DNA from: Oscillospiraceae bacterium
GTDB lineage: Bacteria; Bacillota; Clostridia; Christensenellales; Aristaeellaceae
Direction: 5' to 3'
Length of the DNA: 64,000 bases
Assembly (NCBI GenBank): GCA_031269355.1
Contig: JAISZG010000074.1
Coordinates: 1-64,000, forward strand
The notes below the pieces were generated by a model. The model ran no database searches. It was given only the letters and a program-made list of their open reading frames with translations, and was not told the DNA's origin. Each line of letters starts with the position of its first letter. Position 1 is the stretch's first letter. The position numbers and the translations under genes were made by a program. Of this stretch, positions 1 through 7,782 are shown one piece after another.

Positions 1-14
1 TTGAACTCTCGCGG

Positions 15-43
15 TTGACGAACGCCTTTCCCCGTGATATAAT
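15..43 (+). promoter_or_regulatory. Sigma-A promoter of the aromatic operon
   Basis: A TTGACG -35 box (15-20) and a perfect TATAAT -10 box (38-43) are separated by 17 bases, close to the vegetative consensus. Transcription would start near base 50, so the RNA includes the leader peptide and terminator hairpin before aroF. Confidence 0.85.
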
Positions 44-83
44 GCTACAATCGAATCGTTGGCGAAATATGGAGGGTGCCACG

Positions 84-167
84 TTGGATGACGCGCGTTT
101 ATTATTAATCGATAATCAAGCGGCTGCGGCGGCGTTCGCGTTCGTGTTTACGAGCGCGACATATTAA
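84..167 (+). CDS. Aromatic leader peptide (attenuator)
   Basis: This short frame of 27 codons starts at TTG 84, seven bases after a GGAGGG ribosome site (71-76). An in-frame ATG at 69 is an alternative start with a poorer site. It ends in FAFVFTSATY followed by TAA, so three Phe codons and one Tyr codon lie in the last ten positions, as in known pheA leader peptides. It sits between a strong promoter and a terminator hairpin ahead of a phenylalanine pathway operon. I infer that ribosome stalling at Phe/Tyr codons when charged tRNA is scarce favours read-through. Translation is inferred only from the ribosome site, codon content and position. Confidence 0.6.
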   Translation: MDDARLLLIDNQAAAAAFAFVFTSATY

Positions 168-196
168 CGACGCTTGCCGCAAACGGACGAGGATAT

Positions 197-231
197 AAAG
201 GGCTTTGCGCAAACGTCACGCAAAGCCCTTT
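197..231 (+). terminator. Attenuator terminator before aroF
   Basis: A perfect 13-bp stem (197-209 with 219-231) closes a 9-base loop and runs into TTTTAATATT. It starts 30 bases after the leader stop codon. The upstream stretch 175-183 (TTG, then CGCAAA) can instead pair with 204-212 (TTTGCG, CAA) around one bulged base. This gives a plausible antiterminator that would break the terminator's 5' arm. Folding was done by eye. Confidence 0.75.
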
Positions 232-289
232 TAATATTCCGATTTAATATTTTTAAATAACAGGGTTCTATCGGAGAGGAGCGGTTACA

Positions 290-1300
290 ATGGTGCTGGT
301 GCTAAGGGATCGCGCGGACGCGGATCAGGTGGATTATCTTAAAGCGTGGCTTAAAACAATGGGCGTAGAAACCCGCGCGGTCGTAGGGAACGAGCAAACT
401 ATCATGGGGCTTATCGGCGATACCTCTCGCATCGATATGGAATTGCTGCAGTCGCTAGATATAGTGGAATCCGTCCGCAGAATTCAGGAACCGTACAAGA
501 GCGCGAACAGGAAATTTCATCCGGACGACACCGTGGTCAGAGTGGGGGACGCGTCGATAGGCGGCGGCGGGTTCGCGATTATAGCGGGGCCGTGCTCGGT
601 AGAAACGGAAGCGCAGGTTGTGGCTATCGCGCGCGCGGTGAAGGACGCGGGAGCCGCCATGCTGCGCGGAGGAGCGTTCAAGCCGCGCACGTCTCCATAC
701 GCGTTTCAGGGGCTGCGCGCGGAGGGCATCGAGCTGCTGCTTAAGGCTAAGGAGGAAACGGGGCTGCCGGTAGTATCCGAGGTTATGGATATCAGCCAGC
801 TTCCGCTGTTCGAGCATGTGGACGTAATCCAGGTGGGCGCGCGCAACATGCAAAACTTTGAATTGCTAAAGGAGCTGGGGCAGCTGCGCAAGCCGGTGCT
901 GATAAAGCGCGGGCTGGCGAACACGCTGCAGGAGCTGCTTATGAGCGCGGAATATGTGATGGCGGGCGGCAACCCCAACATAATCCTGTGCGAGCGCGGC
1001 ATTCGCACGTTTGAAACGGAAACGCGAAACACGCTCGATTTATCCGCCGTTCCAGTGCTGCGGGAGAAAACGCATCTGCCGGTGATAGTCGACCCCAGCC
1101 ACGCGACGGGCGTCGCGCGATGGGTGCCCGCGCTGTCTCTCGCGGCCGCCGCAGTCGGCGCGGACGGCTTGATCGTGGAGGTGCACAACGATCCCAAGCA
1201 CGCGCTGTGCGACGGCGCGCAATCGCTCACTCCGGAGATGTTCTCCAAATTGGCGGAGCGGCTGCGCGGCGTGCACGCGGTCGGCGCAAGATCATTCTAA
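290..1300 (+). CDS. aroF: 3-deoxy-7-phosphoheptulonate synthase (DAHP synthase)
   Basis: The enzyme condenses phosphoenolpyruvate and erythrose 4-phosphate, the first step of the shikimate pathway, in the cytosol. The protein (336 aa) has an N-terminal ferredoxin-like regulatory domain (about residues 1-70) and then a barrel with GPCSVE, KPRTSPYAFQG, ERGIRTFETETRNTLD and VDPSHATG. This is the type I-beta form; in Thermotoga-like relatives the N-terminal domain binds Phe or Tyr for feedback inhibition. The ATG at 290 follows a GGAGAGGAG site. It is the first gene of a run of aro genes and lies behind the attenuator, so enzyme inhibition and attenuation may both act on it. Confidence 0.96.
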   Translation: MVLVLRDRADADQVDYLKAWLKTMGVETRAVVGNEQTIMGLIGDTSRIDMELLQSLDIVESVRRIQEPYKSANRKFHPDDTVVRVGDASIGGGGFAIIAGPCSVETEAQVVAIARAVKDAGAAMLRGGAFKPRTSPYAFQGLRAEGIELLLKAKEETGLPVVSEVMDISQLPLFEHVDVIQVGARNMQNFELLKELGQLRKPVLIKRGLANTLQELLMSAEYVMAGGNPNIILCERGIRTFETETRNTLDLSAVPVLREKTHLPVIVDPSHATGVARWVPALSLAAAAVGADGLIVEVHNDPKHALCDGAQSLTPEMFSKLAERLRGVHAVGARSF

Positions 1301-1327
1301 ATATATAAATATGGAGATGAACGATCA

Positions 1328-2389
1328 ATGCGCGCCGTAAGCGTAAACGCATCCGTAAAATATAATGTTTATATATCATCTGGTTTAATCGGACGATCGG
1401 GCGAGCTTAGCGCGCTCGTCGCGCAGCCGTGCCGCGCGATGCTGGTTTCAGACGAGCGCGTGTACTCGCTGTACGGGCGAGCGGTGGAGGAATCGTACGC
1501 TGCCGCTGGGTATTCGGTGGACAGGTTCACGTTTCCGCCGGGCGAGGCCAGCAAGAATCTTGGCGTATTCGGTAGCTTGATGAACGCGCTCGCGGACGCG
1601 CGATACATTCGAAGCGATATAATCGTCGCGCTTGGCGGCGGCGTTACCGGCGATCTGGCGGGATTCGCGGCGTCCGCGTATACGCGGGGCATTCGTTATA
1701 TACAAATACCGACCACGCTGCTCGCGGCGGTAGATTCTTCCGTAGGGGGCAAGACTGCCGTTAACCTGAATGCGGGGAAGAACCTTGCCGGCGCGTTTTG
1801 GCAGCCGTCGCTAGTGCTGTGCGACACGGATATACTGCGCGATTTGCCGGGGGATCTTCTGTCCGACGGCGCGGCCGAGGCGGTAAAGTACGGCGTGCTG
1901 CGGGACGAGGCGCTGTTTGATACGCTGGCCGCCGGGCGGCTGATCGACGCGCTCGACTACGTTGTGGAAACCAGCGTCTGCATAAAGCGCGATCTGGTGA
2001 ACGAGGACGAGTTCGACACTGGCGCGCGGCAGCTGCTCAACCTTGGCCATACGATTGGCCACGCGATAGAATCGTGTTCGAAATATGAAATATCGCACGG
2101 GCGGGCGGTGGCGATAGGTTTATATCGAATCGCGCGGGCGGCGGAAGTTCTCGGGATAAACCCGCCCGGCCTGTCCGCGCGGATACGAACCGCGCTCGCC
2201 GCGTGCGGCCTATCGACCGAGTGCGGGTATACGGCGGACGAGCTTGCGAACGCGGCGCTGTCCGACAAAAAGAGGCGCGGCGGAATGCTTACGCTGATAG
2301 TGCCGCGCGAGATCGGGAGATGCGAATTGATGGAAGCGCCAATTGAGAATCTGCGCGATTGGATAACGGCGGGGGAGGGTGCGCTGTGA
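1328..2389 (+). CDS. aroB: 3-dehydroquinate synthase
   Basis: This NAD- and divalent-metal-dependent enzyme turns DAHP into 3-dehydroquinate. The 353-residue product has the expected length and carries GGGVTGDLAGFAAS (nucleotide binding), IPTTLLAAVDSSVGGKT and the metal site LNLGHTIGHAIE. It starts 27 bases after aroF, behind a GGAGATGA site. Its last codons overlap the likely GTG start of aroA, which suggests translational coupling. Nothing looks broken. Confidence 0.96.
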   Translation: MRAVSVNASVKYNVYISSGLIGRSGELSALVAQPCRAMLVSDERVYSLYGRAVEESYAAAGYSVDRFTFPPGEASKNLGVFGSLMNALADARYIRSDIIVALGGGVTGDLAGFAASAYTRGIRYIQIPTTLLAAVDSSVGGKTAVNLNAGKNLAGAFWQPSLVLCDTDILRDLPGDLLSDGAAEAVKYGVLRDEALFDTLAAGRLIDALDYVVETSVCIKRDLVNEDEFDTGARQLLNLGHTIGHAIESCSKYEISHGRAVAIGLYRIARAAEVLGINPPGLSARIRTALAACGLSTECGYTADELANAALSDKKRRGGMLTLIVPREIGRCELMEAPIENLRDWITAGEGAL

Positions 2390-3618
2390 ACGCGGTCGTA
2401 TATAAAAGCGCGCTGGCCGGAAGAGTTAGCGCGCCGCCGTCGAAATCCTGCGCGCATAGGCTGCTGATAGCGGCGGCGCTGGCGGATGGGCGGACGGTGC
2501 TGACGGGCGTCGATCCGACGGAAGCGGGCGAGGACGTGAAGGCGACGCTTAGCGGGCTGGCCGCGCTGGGTGCGTCGTTCGATATTGAAGGAGAGACGGT
2601 GCGCGTAACGCCGATAAAGCCGCCGAACGCGAACGCCGATATCGATTGCGGAGAGAGCGGTTCGACGCTGCGATTCCTGCTGCCGCTGGCCGCGTCGCTC
2701 CCTATATCCGCTCGATTTACCGGCGGCGGACGGCTGCCCGACAGGCCTATCGCGGAGCTTTCGTCGCAGCTGGAGCGGCATGGCGCGAAGTTCGACCGCC
2801 TGCAGCCGCTGCCGTTTACAGTGCGCGGCGGTATGACGGGCGGCGAATGGACGCTGCCGGGGAACGTTACAAGCCAATATGTATCGGGGCTGCTGTTCGC
2901 GCTGCCAAGGCTTGCCGAAACAAGTCGAATCGCGCTGACGTCGCCGCTGGAGTCCGGCGCGTACGCGTCGCTTACGATCGAGCAGATAGCCAAATTCGCA
3001 GTACGCGTGAACGAGGACGAACGTGGCTGCGACATACCCGGCGGCCAAATATACCGCGCGCCGCTTGATCCGCTGGCGGTCGAGGGCGATTGGTCGGGCG
3101 CGGCGTATTGGATAGCGGCGAACGCTTTGGGGGCGTCGATCGATATCGACGGGCTGTCGAGCGATTCGGTTCAGCCGGATCGCGGAATTGTGGAGGCGCT
3201 GAACGCACTGCGCGGTGGCGCTTCGGAGATAGACCTTTCCGGCATGCCGGATATCGCGCCGATACTCGCGGTAGCCGCAGCGGGTATGCAAGGCGCGCGC
3301 GATACTATCCGCCTGACAGGATTGTCGCGCCTGCGGCTGAAGGAAAGCGACCGCGTTCTAGCGATCGCCTGCGGATTAAACGCGCTGGGCGTACGCGCGA
3401 TTGAGGAAGCGGACGCGCTGACTATTCCGACCGGGCGAACGTTCGCGGGAGGGGCGGTCGACGGATTCGCGGATCACCGAATCGTGATGGCGTTCGCGAT
3501 AGCCGCGCTGTTCGCGGAAGCGCCGGTTACGATAACGGGGGCGGAGTACGTGCATAAATCGTACGTTCGGTTCTGGCGGGACGTCGAGCGGCTTGGCGGC
3601 AAGGCGATATTTATATAG
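2386..3618 (+). CDS. aroA: 3-phosphoshikimate 1-carboxyvinyltransferase (EPSP synthase)
   Basis: EPSP synthase joins phosphoenolpyruvate to shikimate 3-phosphate. The GTG at 2386 is preferred over the upstream ATG at 2359: it overlaps the aroB stop as GTGA and follows GGGGGAGGG at a good distance. The product is then 410 aa. Visible motifs are PPSKSCAHRLLIAAALADG (N-terminal Lys and Ser for substrate), GESGSTLRFLLPLAA (PEP region), LKESDRVLA and the C-terminal DHRIVMAFA. The GESGSTLRF form of the PEP loop differs from the NAGTAMR class I pattern of enteric bacteria. Confidence 0.95.
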   Translation: MNAVVYKSALAGRVSAPPSKSCAHRLLIAAALADGRTVLTGVDPTEAGEDVKATLSGLAALGASFDIEGETVRVTPIKPPNANADIDCGESGSTLRFLLPLAASLPISARFTGGGRLPDRPIAELSSQLERHGAKFDRLQPLPFTVRGGMTGGEWTLPGNVTSQYVSGLLFALPRLAETSRIALTSPLESGAYASLTIEQIAKFAVRVNEDERGCDIPGGQIYRAPLDPLAVEGDWSGAAYWIAANALGASIDIDGLSSDSVQPDRGIVEALNALRGGASEIDLSGMPDIAPILAVAAAGMQGARDTIRLTGLSRLRLKESDRVLAIACGLNALGVRAIEEADALTIPTGRTFAGGAVDGFADHRIVMAFAIAALFAEAPVTITGAEYVHKSYVRFWRDVERLGGKAIFI

Positions 3619-3632
3619 AAAGGCGGCGTAGT

Positions 3633-4814
3633 ATGTCTAACGCGTTCGGCGAAAATATTCGATTGACGATATTCGGACAATCGCACGCGCCGTCGATAGG
3701 CGCGGTTATCGAAGGGCTGCCTCCCGGCTTCGCGATAGATTGGGAGGCGGTGCAGGCGTGGCTCGATCGCCGCGCGCCGGGGCGCGACGCGCTGTCGACC
3801 GCGCGGCGCGAGCAGGATATACCGCGCGTTATCTCGGGATTAAACGCGCGAGGCGAAACGTGCGGCGCGCCGCTGTGCGCGGTGATAGACAATAAGGACG
3901 CGCGATCCTGCGATTATGACGAGCTTCTATATAAACCGCGTCCCGGGCACGCGGATTATCCCGCGTATATAAAGACGGGCGGGGCGAACGATCCGCGCGG
4001 CGGCGGCGCGTTCTCCGGAAGAATGACGGCGCCGCTGTGCCTGGCGGGCGCGATATGCGCGCAGATTCTCGCGCGCTCGGGAATAAGAACGGGCGCGCGA
4101 ATCGCGGCCTGCGCGGGCGTGGAGGATATTCCGCGCAAGCCGGATATAATAGACGAGCAAACGATCGCCGCGCTTTCCGGCAAGCGGTTTCCAACGCTGG
4201 ACGATGGAGCGGGCGAGCGGATGCGCGGCGCGATACTTCGCGCGGCGGCCGAGCGCGATTCAGTCGGCGGAGTGATCGAGGCGTTCGCGCTTAACGTGCC
4301 GCCAGGCTGGGGCGATCCTATGTTCGGCGGGCTGGAGAACCGCATATCGCAGGCGGTATTCGCTATTCCGGCGGTGCGCGGCGTGGCGTTTGGGGCGGGC
4401 GCCGGCTCCGGATTCGGCGCGGCAAATTTAAAAGGCAGCGAGCATAACGATGAATACATAATAGATACAAGCAATGAAACATCAGCAGCGGTGCGGACGA
4501 GGACGAATCGGCACGGCGGCATACTGGGCGGAATTAGCACGGGAATGCCCATAGTATTTGAGGTGGCGATAAAGCCCACGCCGTCTATCGGGCTGCCGCA
4601 GCAGACGGTCGATTTGAAATATATGGCGAGCGTGGGGCACAGCCCCGCCTCATTCGTGGCGGAGGGGCAAAGCCCCGCATTAAAGCAAACGACGCTTTTA
4701 ATATCCGGAAGGCATGATCCCTGCATAGTCCCGCGAGCGGTGCCTTGCGTGGAAGCCGCGCTGGCGCTGGCGCTGGCGGACGCGGCGTGCGCGTCGGATA
4801 AAATAAAATGGTAA
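3633..4814 (+). CDS. aroC: Chorismate synthase
   Basis: Chorismate synthase removes phosphate from EPSP to give chorismate, using reduced FMN that is not consumed. The 393-residue protein begins with the family's FGQSHAPSIGAVIEGLPPG and carries RPGHADY, RHGGILGGISTGMP and the C-terminal GRHDPCIVPRAVPCVEA. It lies 14 bases after aroA. Near the 3' end, 4625-4685, two near-identical GC-rich stretches (GGGGCACAGCCCCGC and GGGGCAAAGCCCCGC) each form a small hairpin and encode GHSPAS and GQSPAL; this looks like a local duplication and may be neutral. Confidence 0.96.
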   Translation: MSNAFGENIRLTIFGQSHAPSIGAVIEGLPPGFAIDWEAVQAWLDRRAPGRDALSTARREQDIPRVISGLNARGETCGAPLCAVIDNKDARSCDYDELLYKPRPGHADYPAYIKTGGANDPRGGGAFSGRMTAPLCLAGAICAQILARSGIRTGARIAACAGVEDIPRKPDIIDEQTIAALSGKRFPTLDDGAGERMRGAILRAAAERDSVGGVIEAFALNVPPGWGDPMFGGLENRISQAVFAIPAVRGVAFGAGAGSGFGAANLKGSEHNDEYIIDTSNETSAAVRTRTNRHGGILGGISTGMPIVFEVAIKPTPSIGLPQQTVDLKYMASVGHSPASFVAEGQSPALKQTTLLISGRHDPCIVPRAVPCVEAALALALADAACASDKIKW

Positions 4815-4848
4815 ATATATAACGATAATGAAAGACGGAGGTGTTGAT

Positions 4849-5985
4849 ATGGAAATCTCGGATGTGCGCGCGCGTATCGACGCGCTGGATAATCAAATTG
4901 CCGACCTGTTTGCGGAGCGAATGAAAACCGTCGGCGAGATGGCTACGTATAAAGCGGCGCTTGGCATGCCGGTGTTTGACAGCGCGCGGGAGAGGGATAT
5001 ACTGGCGCGCGTGGCGGAGAGAGTCGGACCCGATCTTGAGATGGCGTCGCGGCGGGTGTTCGAATCGCTGATGGAGGTAAGCCGCGCGCAGCAGCGGCGT
5101 ATGCTGGGCGTTGAAAGCCCGCTGACGGAGCGCATCCGCGCCGCTCTGGAATCGTCGCGGCCGTTCCCTACGAAGGCGTCCGTCGCGTGCCAGGGTACGG
5201 AAGGATCGTACGCGCAGCAGGCGTGCGACTCGCTGTTCCCGTTCGCGCGGATATTATATTTCCAGGATTTCGCGGGAGTGGTAGGCGCGGTAGAGCAAGG
5301 GCTTTGCGAATACGGCGTGCTGCCGATAGAAAACAGCTGGGCGGGATCGGTCGCGCAGGTGTACGATCTGGTGACGAATCGTATGTTCTCCATCGCCCGC
5401 GCGACCAGGCGCGCGGTAGATCACGTGCTGCTCGCGCCAAAGGGCGTTAAGCTTTCCGACGTGCGGCGAGTATACTCGCATCAGCAGGCGCTTTCGCAGT
5501 GCTCGGAATTCCTGCGCGCGCACCCGGCGATGGAACCCGTTCCGTTTGAGAACACTGCGGCGGCTGCGAAGCGCGTATCTAAGGAAGGCGCCGGCGACGA
5601 GGCGGCAATCGCGTCGGGTATATGCGCGTCGCTGTACTCGCTGGAGCCGCTCGCGTACGATATCGCGAACAGCCCCTCCAACACTACCCGCTTTCTATGC
5701 ATACAGCGAGAGATGCGCATCACCCCCGACGCGAACCGCGTCAGCCTTATATTAACTCTGCCGCACAAGCCAGGCGCTCTTTACGCTATGATGGCTCGCT
5801 TCGCCGCGCTCAATATAAACCTTACTAAACTGGAGAGCCGCCCTATTCCCGGAAGCGATTTCCAGTTCCGGTTTCATATCGACCTGGAAGCGGATGTGCG
5901 TGATCCGCGAGTGCTGGGCCTGATGGGCGACCTTGAGCGCAGCGCGGAGCGGATGCAGTTCCTAGGCGCGTATCGCGAATTATGA
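4849..5985 (+). CDS. pheA: Bifunctional chorismate mutase/prephenate dehydratase
   Basis: The protein converts chorismate to prephenate and then phenylpyruvate. From the chosen ATG (4849, five bases after GGAGGTG) it has 378 residues: an AroQ-type chorismate mutase helix bundle (about 1-85), a prephenate dehydratase domain (about 105-285, ending with the catalytic NTTRF) and an ACT domain (about 295-375) with KLESRP and HKPGALY, the Phe-binding motifs. It is a complete P-protein, so feedback inhibition by Phe is expected. The upstream ATG at 4828 has no ribosome site of its own. Its stop overlaps the next start (ATGA). Confidence 0.95.
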   Translation: MEISDVRARIDALDNQIADLFAERMKTVGEMATYKAALGMPVFDSARERDILARVAERVGPDLEMASRRVFESLMEVSRAQQRRMLGVESPLTERIRAALESSRPFPTKASVACQGTEGSYAQQACDSLFPFARILYFQDFAGVVGAVEQGLCEYGVLPIENSWAGSVAQVYDLVTNRMFSIARATRRAVDHVLLAPKGVKLSDVRRVYSHQQALSQCSEFLRAHPAMEPVPFENTAAAAKRVSKEGAGDEAAIASGICASLYSLEPLAYDIANSPSNTTRFLCIQREMRITPDANRVSLILTLPHKPGALYAMMARFAALNINLTKLESRPIPGSDFQFRFHIDLEADVRDPRVLGLMGDLERSAERMQFLGAYREL

Positions 5986-7232
5986 AACGGATTGAGTTTG
6001 GGCTGGTAGGCGAGAAGCTGTCGCATAGCCATTCGCCGCGCATACACCGTATGTTATCAGATTATAAATATGAGCTGATAGAGGTGGATGGAGCTGGCCT
6101 GCGCAAGCTGCTTTCCGCGCGCGAGTTTCGCGGGCTGAACGTTACGATTCCATATAAGGTGGACGCGCTGGAATACTGCGACGTTCTGACGGACGACGCG
6201 CGCGCGGTCGGCAGCGTAAACACGCTCGTAGTGGATCAAGGCGGGCGGCTTATAGGCGATAACACCGATTTATACGGATTCGAGGAACTGGCGCTGCACG
6301 CGGGCATATCGATGGAAAACCGCAAAGCGCTGATACTTGGCAGCGGCGGATCGAGCAGGATGGCTCAGGCGGCGGCTCGGAGGGCGGGCGCGAGGGAGAT
6401 AGTGGTAGTGTCGCGCGGCGGACCCGTCGATTATCAAATAGCCGCAGCTGAACACGATGATGCAGATATAATTATTAATACGACTCCCGTGGGCATGTAT
6501 CCCAATAACGGCGCCGCGCCGGTTCACCTTGCGGATTATCCGCGATGCGCCGGAGTTATCGATTTGATATATAATCCGCTGCGAACCGCGCTGCTGCTTT
6601 CCGCGCGCTCGCGCGGGATACCTTGCGCGGACGGGCTGCCGATGCTGATCGCGCAGGCGCGCCGCGCGGCGCAGCGGTTTACGGGGAATGAAATAGAGCG
6701 GGAGCGCGACGCTGTTATAGACCGCGCGCTGCGCCTGGAGCAGACGAACGTCGTATTAATCGGAATGCCCGGCAGCGGCAAGAGCGCGATAGGGCGAAGG
6801 CTTGCCGACCGTATGCGCCGCCCGTTCGTCGACATTGACGAACGGATCGCGGAGACGGCTGGCGTCGATATCCCCACTATATTCAGCGAACAGGGCGAGG
6901 CCGCGTTCCGCGCGCTGGAGCGCGAAGCGACAGCGGAAGCGGGCAAGCGGCAGGGGCTGGTTATCGCGGTGGGCGGAGGATGCCCGATCGATCCGCGCAA
7001 CGCCGACGCGCTGCGGCAGAACGGCGTATTGATATGGGTGCGCCGTTCGCTTGAACAGTTGGCTACGAGCGGGCGTCCGCTTTCCACCGGACTGGACGCG
7101 CTGCGCGCGATCGAGAAGGCGCGCGAGCCGATCTACCAAAGGACAGGAGACGTTCAGATAGCTAACGACGGCGGCGTAGAGGAAGCCGTAGAGGCTGCTT
7201 TTCAAGCGATAAGCGAGCGGCAGTTTATTTGA
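5982..7232 (+). CDS. aroE-aroK: Fused shikimate dehydrogenase-shikimate kinase
   Basis: One 416-residue chain carries two shikimate-pathway enzymes. Residues 1-250 are AroE: SHSHS (substrate serines), NVTIPYK with catalytic K59, GDNTD with D96, the NADPH loop LGSGGSSR at 119-126 and the INTTPVGM segment. Residues 255-416 are AroK: P-loop GMPGSGKS at 261-268, FVDIDERI, VGGGCP and SGRPLS. No stop or frameshift separates them. The two steps are consecutive, so the fusion may help channel shikimate; that is inference. The ATG overlaps the pheA stop. Separate genes are the rule in most bacteria; other aro fusions such as AroKB are known. Confidence 0.94.
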   Translation: MKRIEFGLVGEKLSHSHSPRIHRMLSDYKYELIEVDGAGLRKLLSAREFRGLNVTIPYKVDALEYCDVLTDDARAVGSVNTLVVDQGGRLIGDNTDLYGFEELALHAGISMENRKALILGSGGSSRMAQAAARRAGAREIVVVSRGGPVDYQIAAAEHDDADIIINTTPVGMYPNNGAAPVHLADYPRCAGVIDLIYNPLRTALLLSARSRGIPCADGLPMLIAQARRAAQRFTGNEIERERDAVIDRALRLEQTNVVLIGMPGSGKSAIGRRLADRMRRPFVDIDERIAETAGVDIPTIFSEQGEAAFRALEREATAEAGKRQGLVIAVGGGCPIDPRNADALRQNGVLIWVRRSLEQLATSGRPLSTGLDALRAIEKAREPIYQRTGDVQIANDGGVEEAVEAAFQAISERQFI

Positions 7233-7269
7233 CAATATTGATAAAACATTGATACAATATCGATATATA
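7229..7269 (+). promoter_or_regulatory. aroQ promoter with phased repeats
   Basis: TTGACA (7229-7234) and TACAAT (7253-7258) are 18 bases apart. The -35 box contains the TGA stop codon of the preceding gene. Three repeats with an 11-base period (ATTGATA at 7237 and 7248, ATCGATA at 7259) lie on the same DNA face across the spacer and start region and could be a repressor or activator site. Confidence 0.7.
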
Positions 7270-7280
7270 AGGAGAACATA

Positions 7281-7724
7281 ATGCGCGTACTCGTTATAAA
7301 CGGCCCGAACCTAAATATGCTGGGGATACGCGAACCAGGCGTATACGGGCGGCGCACATATGAGGAATTGACCGCGTTTATCGAAAGCGCGGCGGCGCGT
7401 ATCGGCGTATCGGCGGAGATATTCCAATCGAATCACGAAGGCGCGATTGTCGATAAGATTCAATCCGCGCTTGGCCGGGCGGACGCTATTGTGATCAATC
7501 CCGCCGCGTATACGCATACCAGCGTTGCGATACTTGACGCGCTGAAAGCGGTAGCACTGCCGTCGGCGGAGGTGCACCTGTCGGATGTGCGCGAGCGCGA
7601 ATCGTTCCGGCAGCTGTCGTACGCGGGCATGGCTTGCGCGCGCTCGTTCATCGGGCTTGGCTTTGACGGATATGCGCGCGCGATCGAATACCTGAAAGAG
7701 TCAATAGAAAATCATAACACATAG
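7281..7724 (+). CDS. aroQ: 3-dehydroquinate dehydratase, type II
   Basis: This small dodecameric enzyme (147 aa, normal length) dehydrates 3-dehydroquinate to 3-dehydroshikimate. Visible are the N-terminal INGPNLNMLGIREPGVYG with catalytic Y22, INPAAYTHTS with N73 and H79, and the AEVHLS segment with H99 and R110. After H99 the usual SN(I/V)H segment reads SDVRERE, so Asn and His are Asp and Arg here, a departure near the lid and substrate site. It completes the shikimate set of the operon but has its own promoter. The ATG follows AAGGAG. Confidence 0.94.
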   Translation: MRVLVINGPNLNMLGIREPGVYGRRTYEELTAFIESAAARIGVSAEIFQSNHEGAIVDKIQSALGRADAIVINPAAYTHTSVAILDALKAVALPSAEVHLSDVRERESFRQLSYAGMACARSFIGLGFDGYARAIEYLKESIENHNT

Positions 7725-7782
7725 ATTATAAAATCAAAAAAATTATGCAGCATCGTCATATGTATTTGGAGGGATTGCGAGC

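Noticed and set aside
71-90. GGGTGCCACG as a T-box-like motif
   Set aside because: The T-box consensus and the stem I and specifier elements are missing; the leader peptide model explains the region better.
1957-3291. Long minus-strand open frame of over 400 codons
   Set aside because: It is fully antisense to aroB and aroA, Arg-rich, with no ribosome site or recognisable motif. GC-rich codon structure opens such frames.
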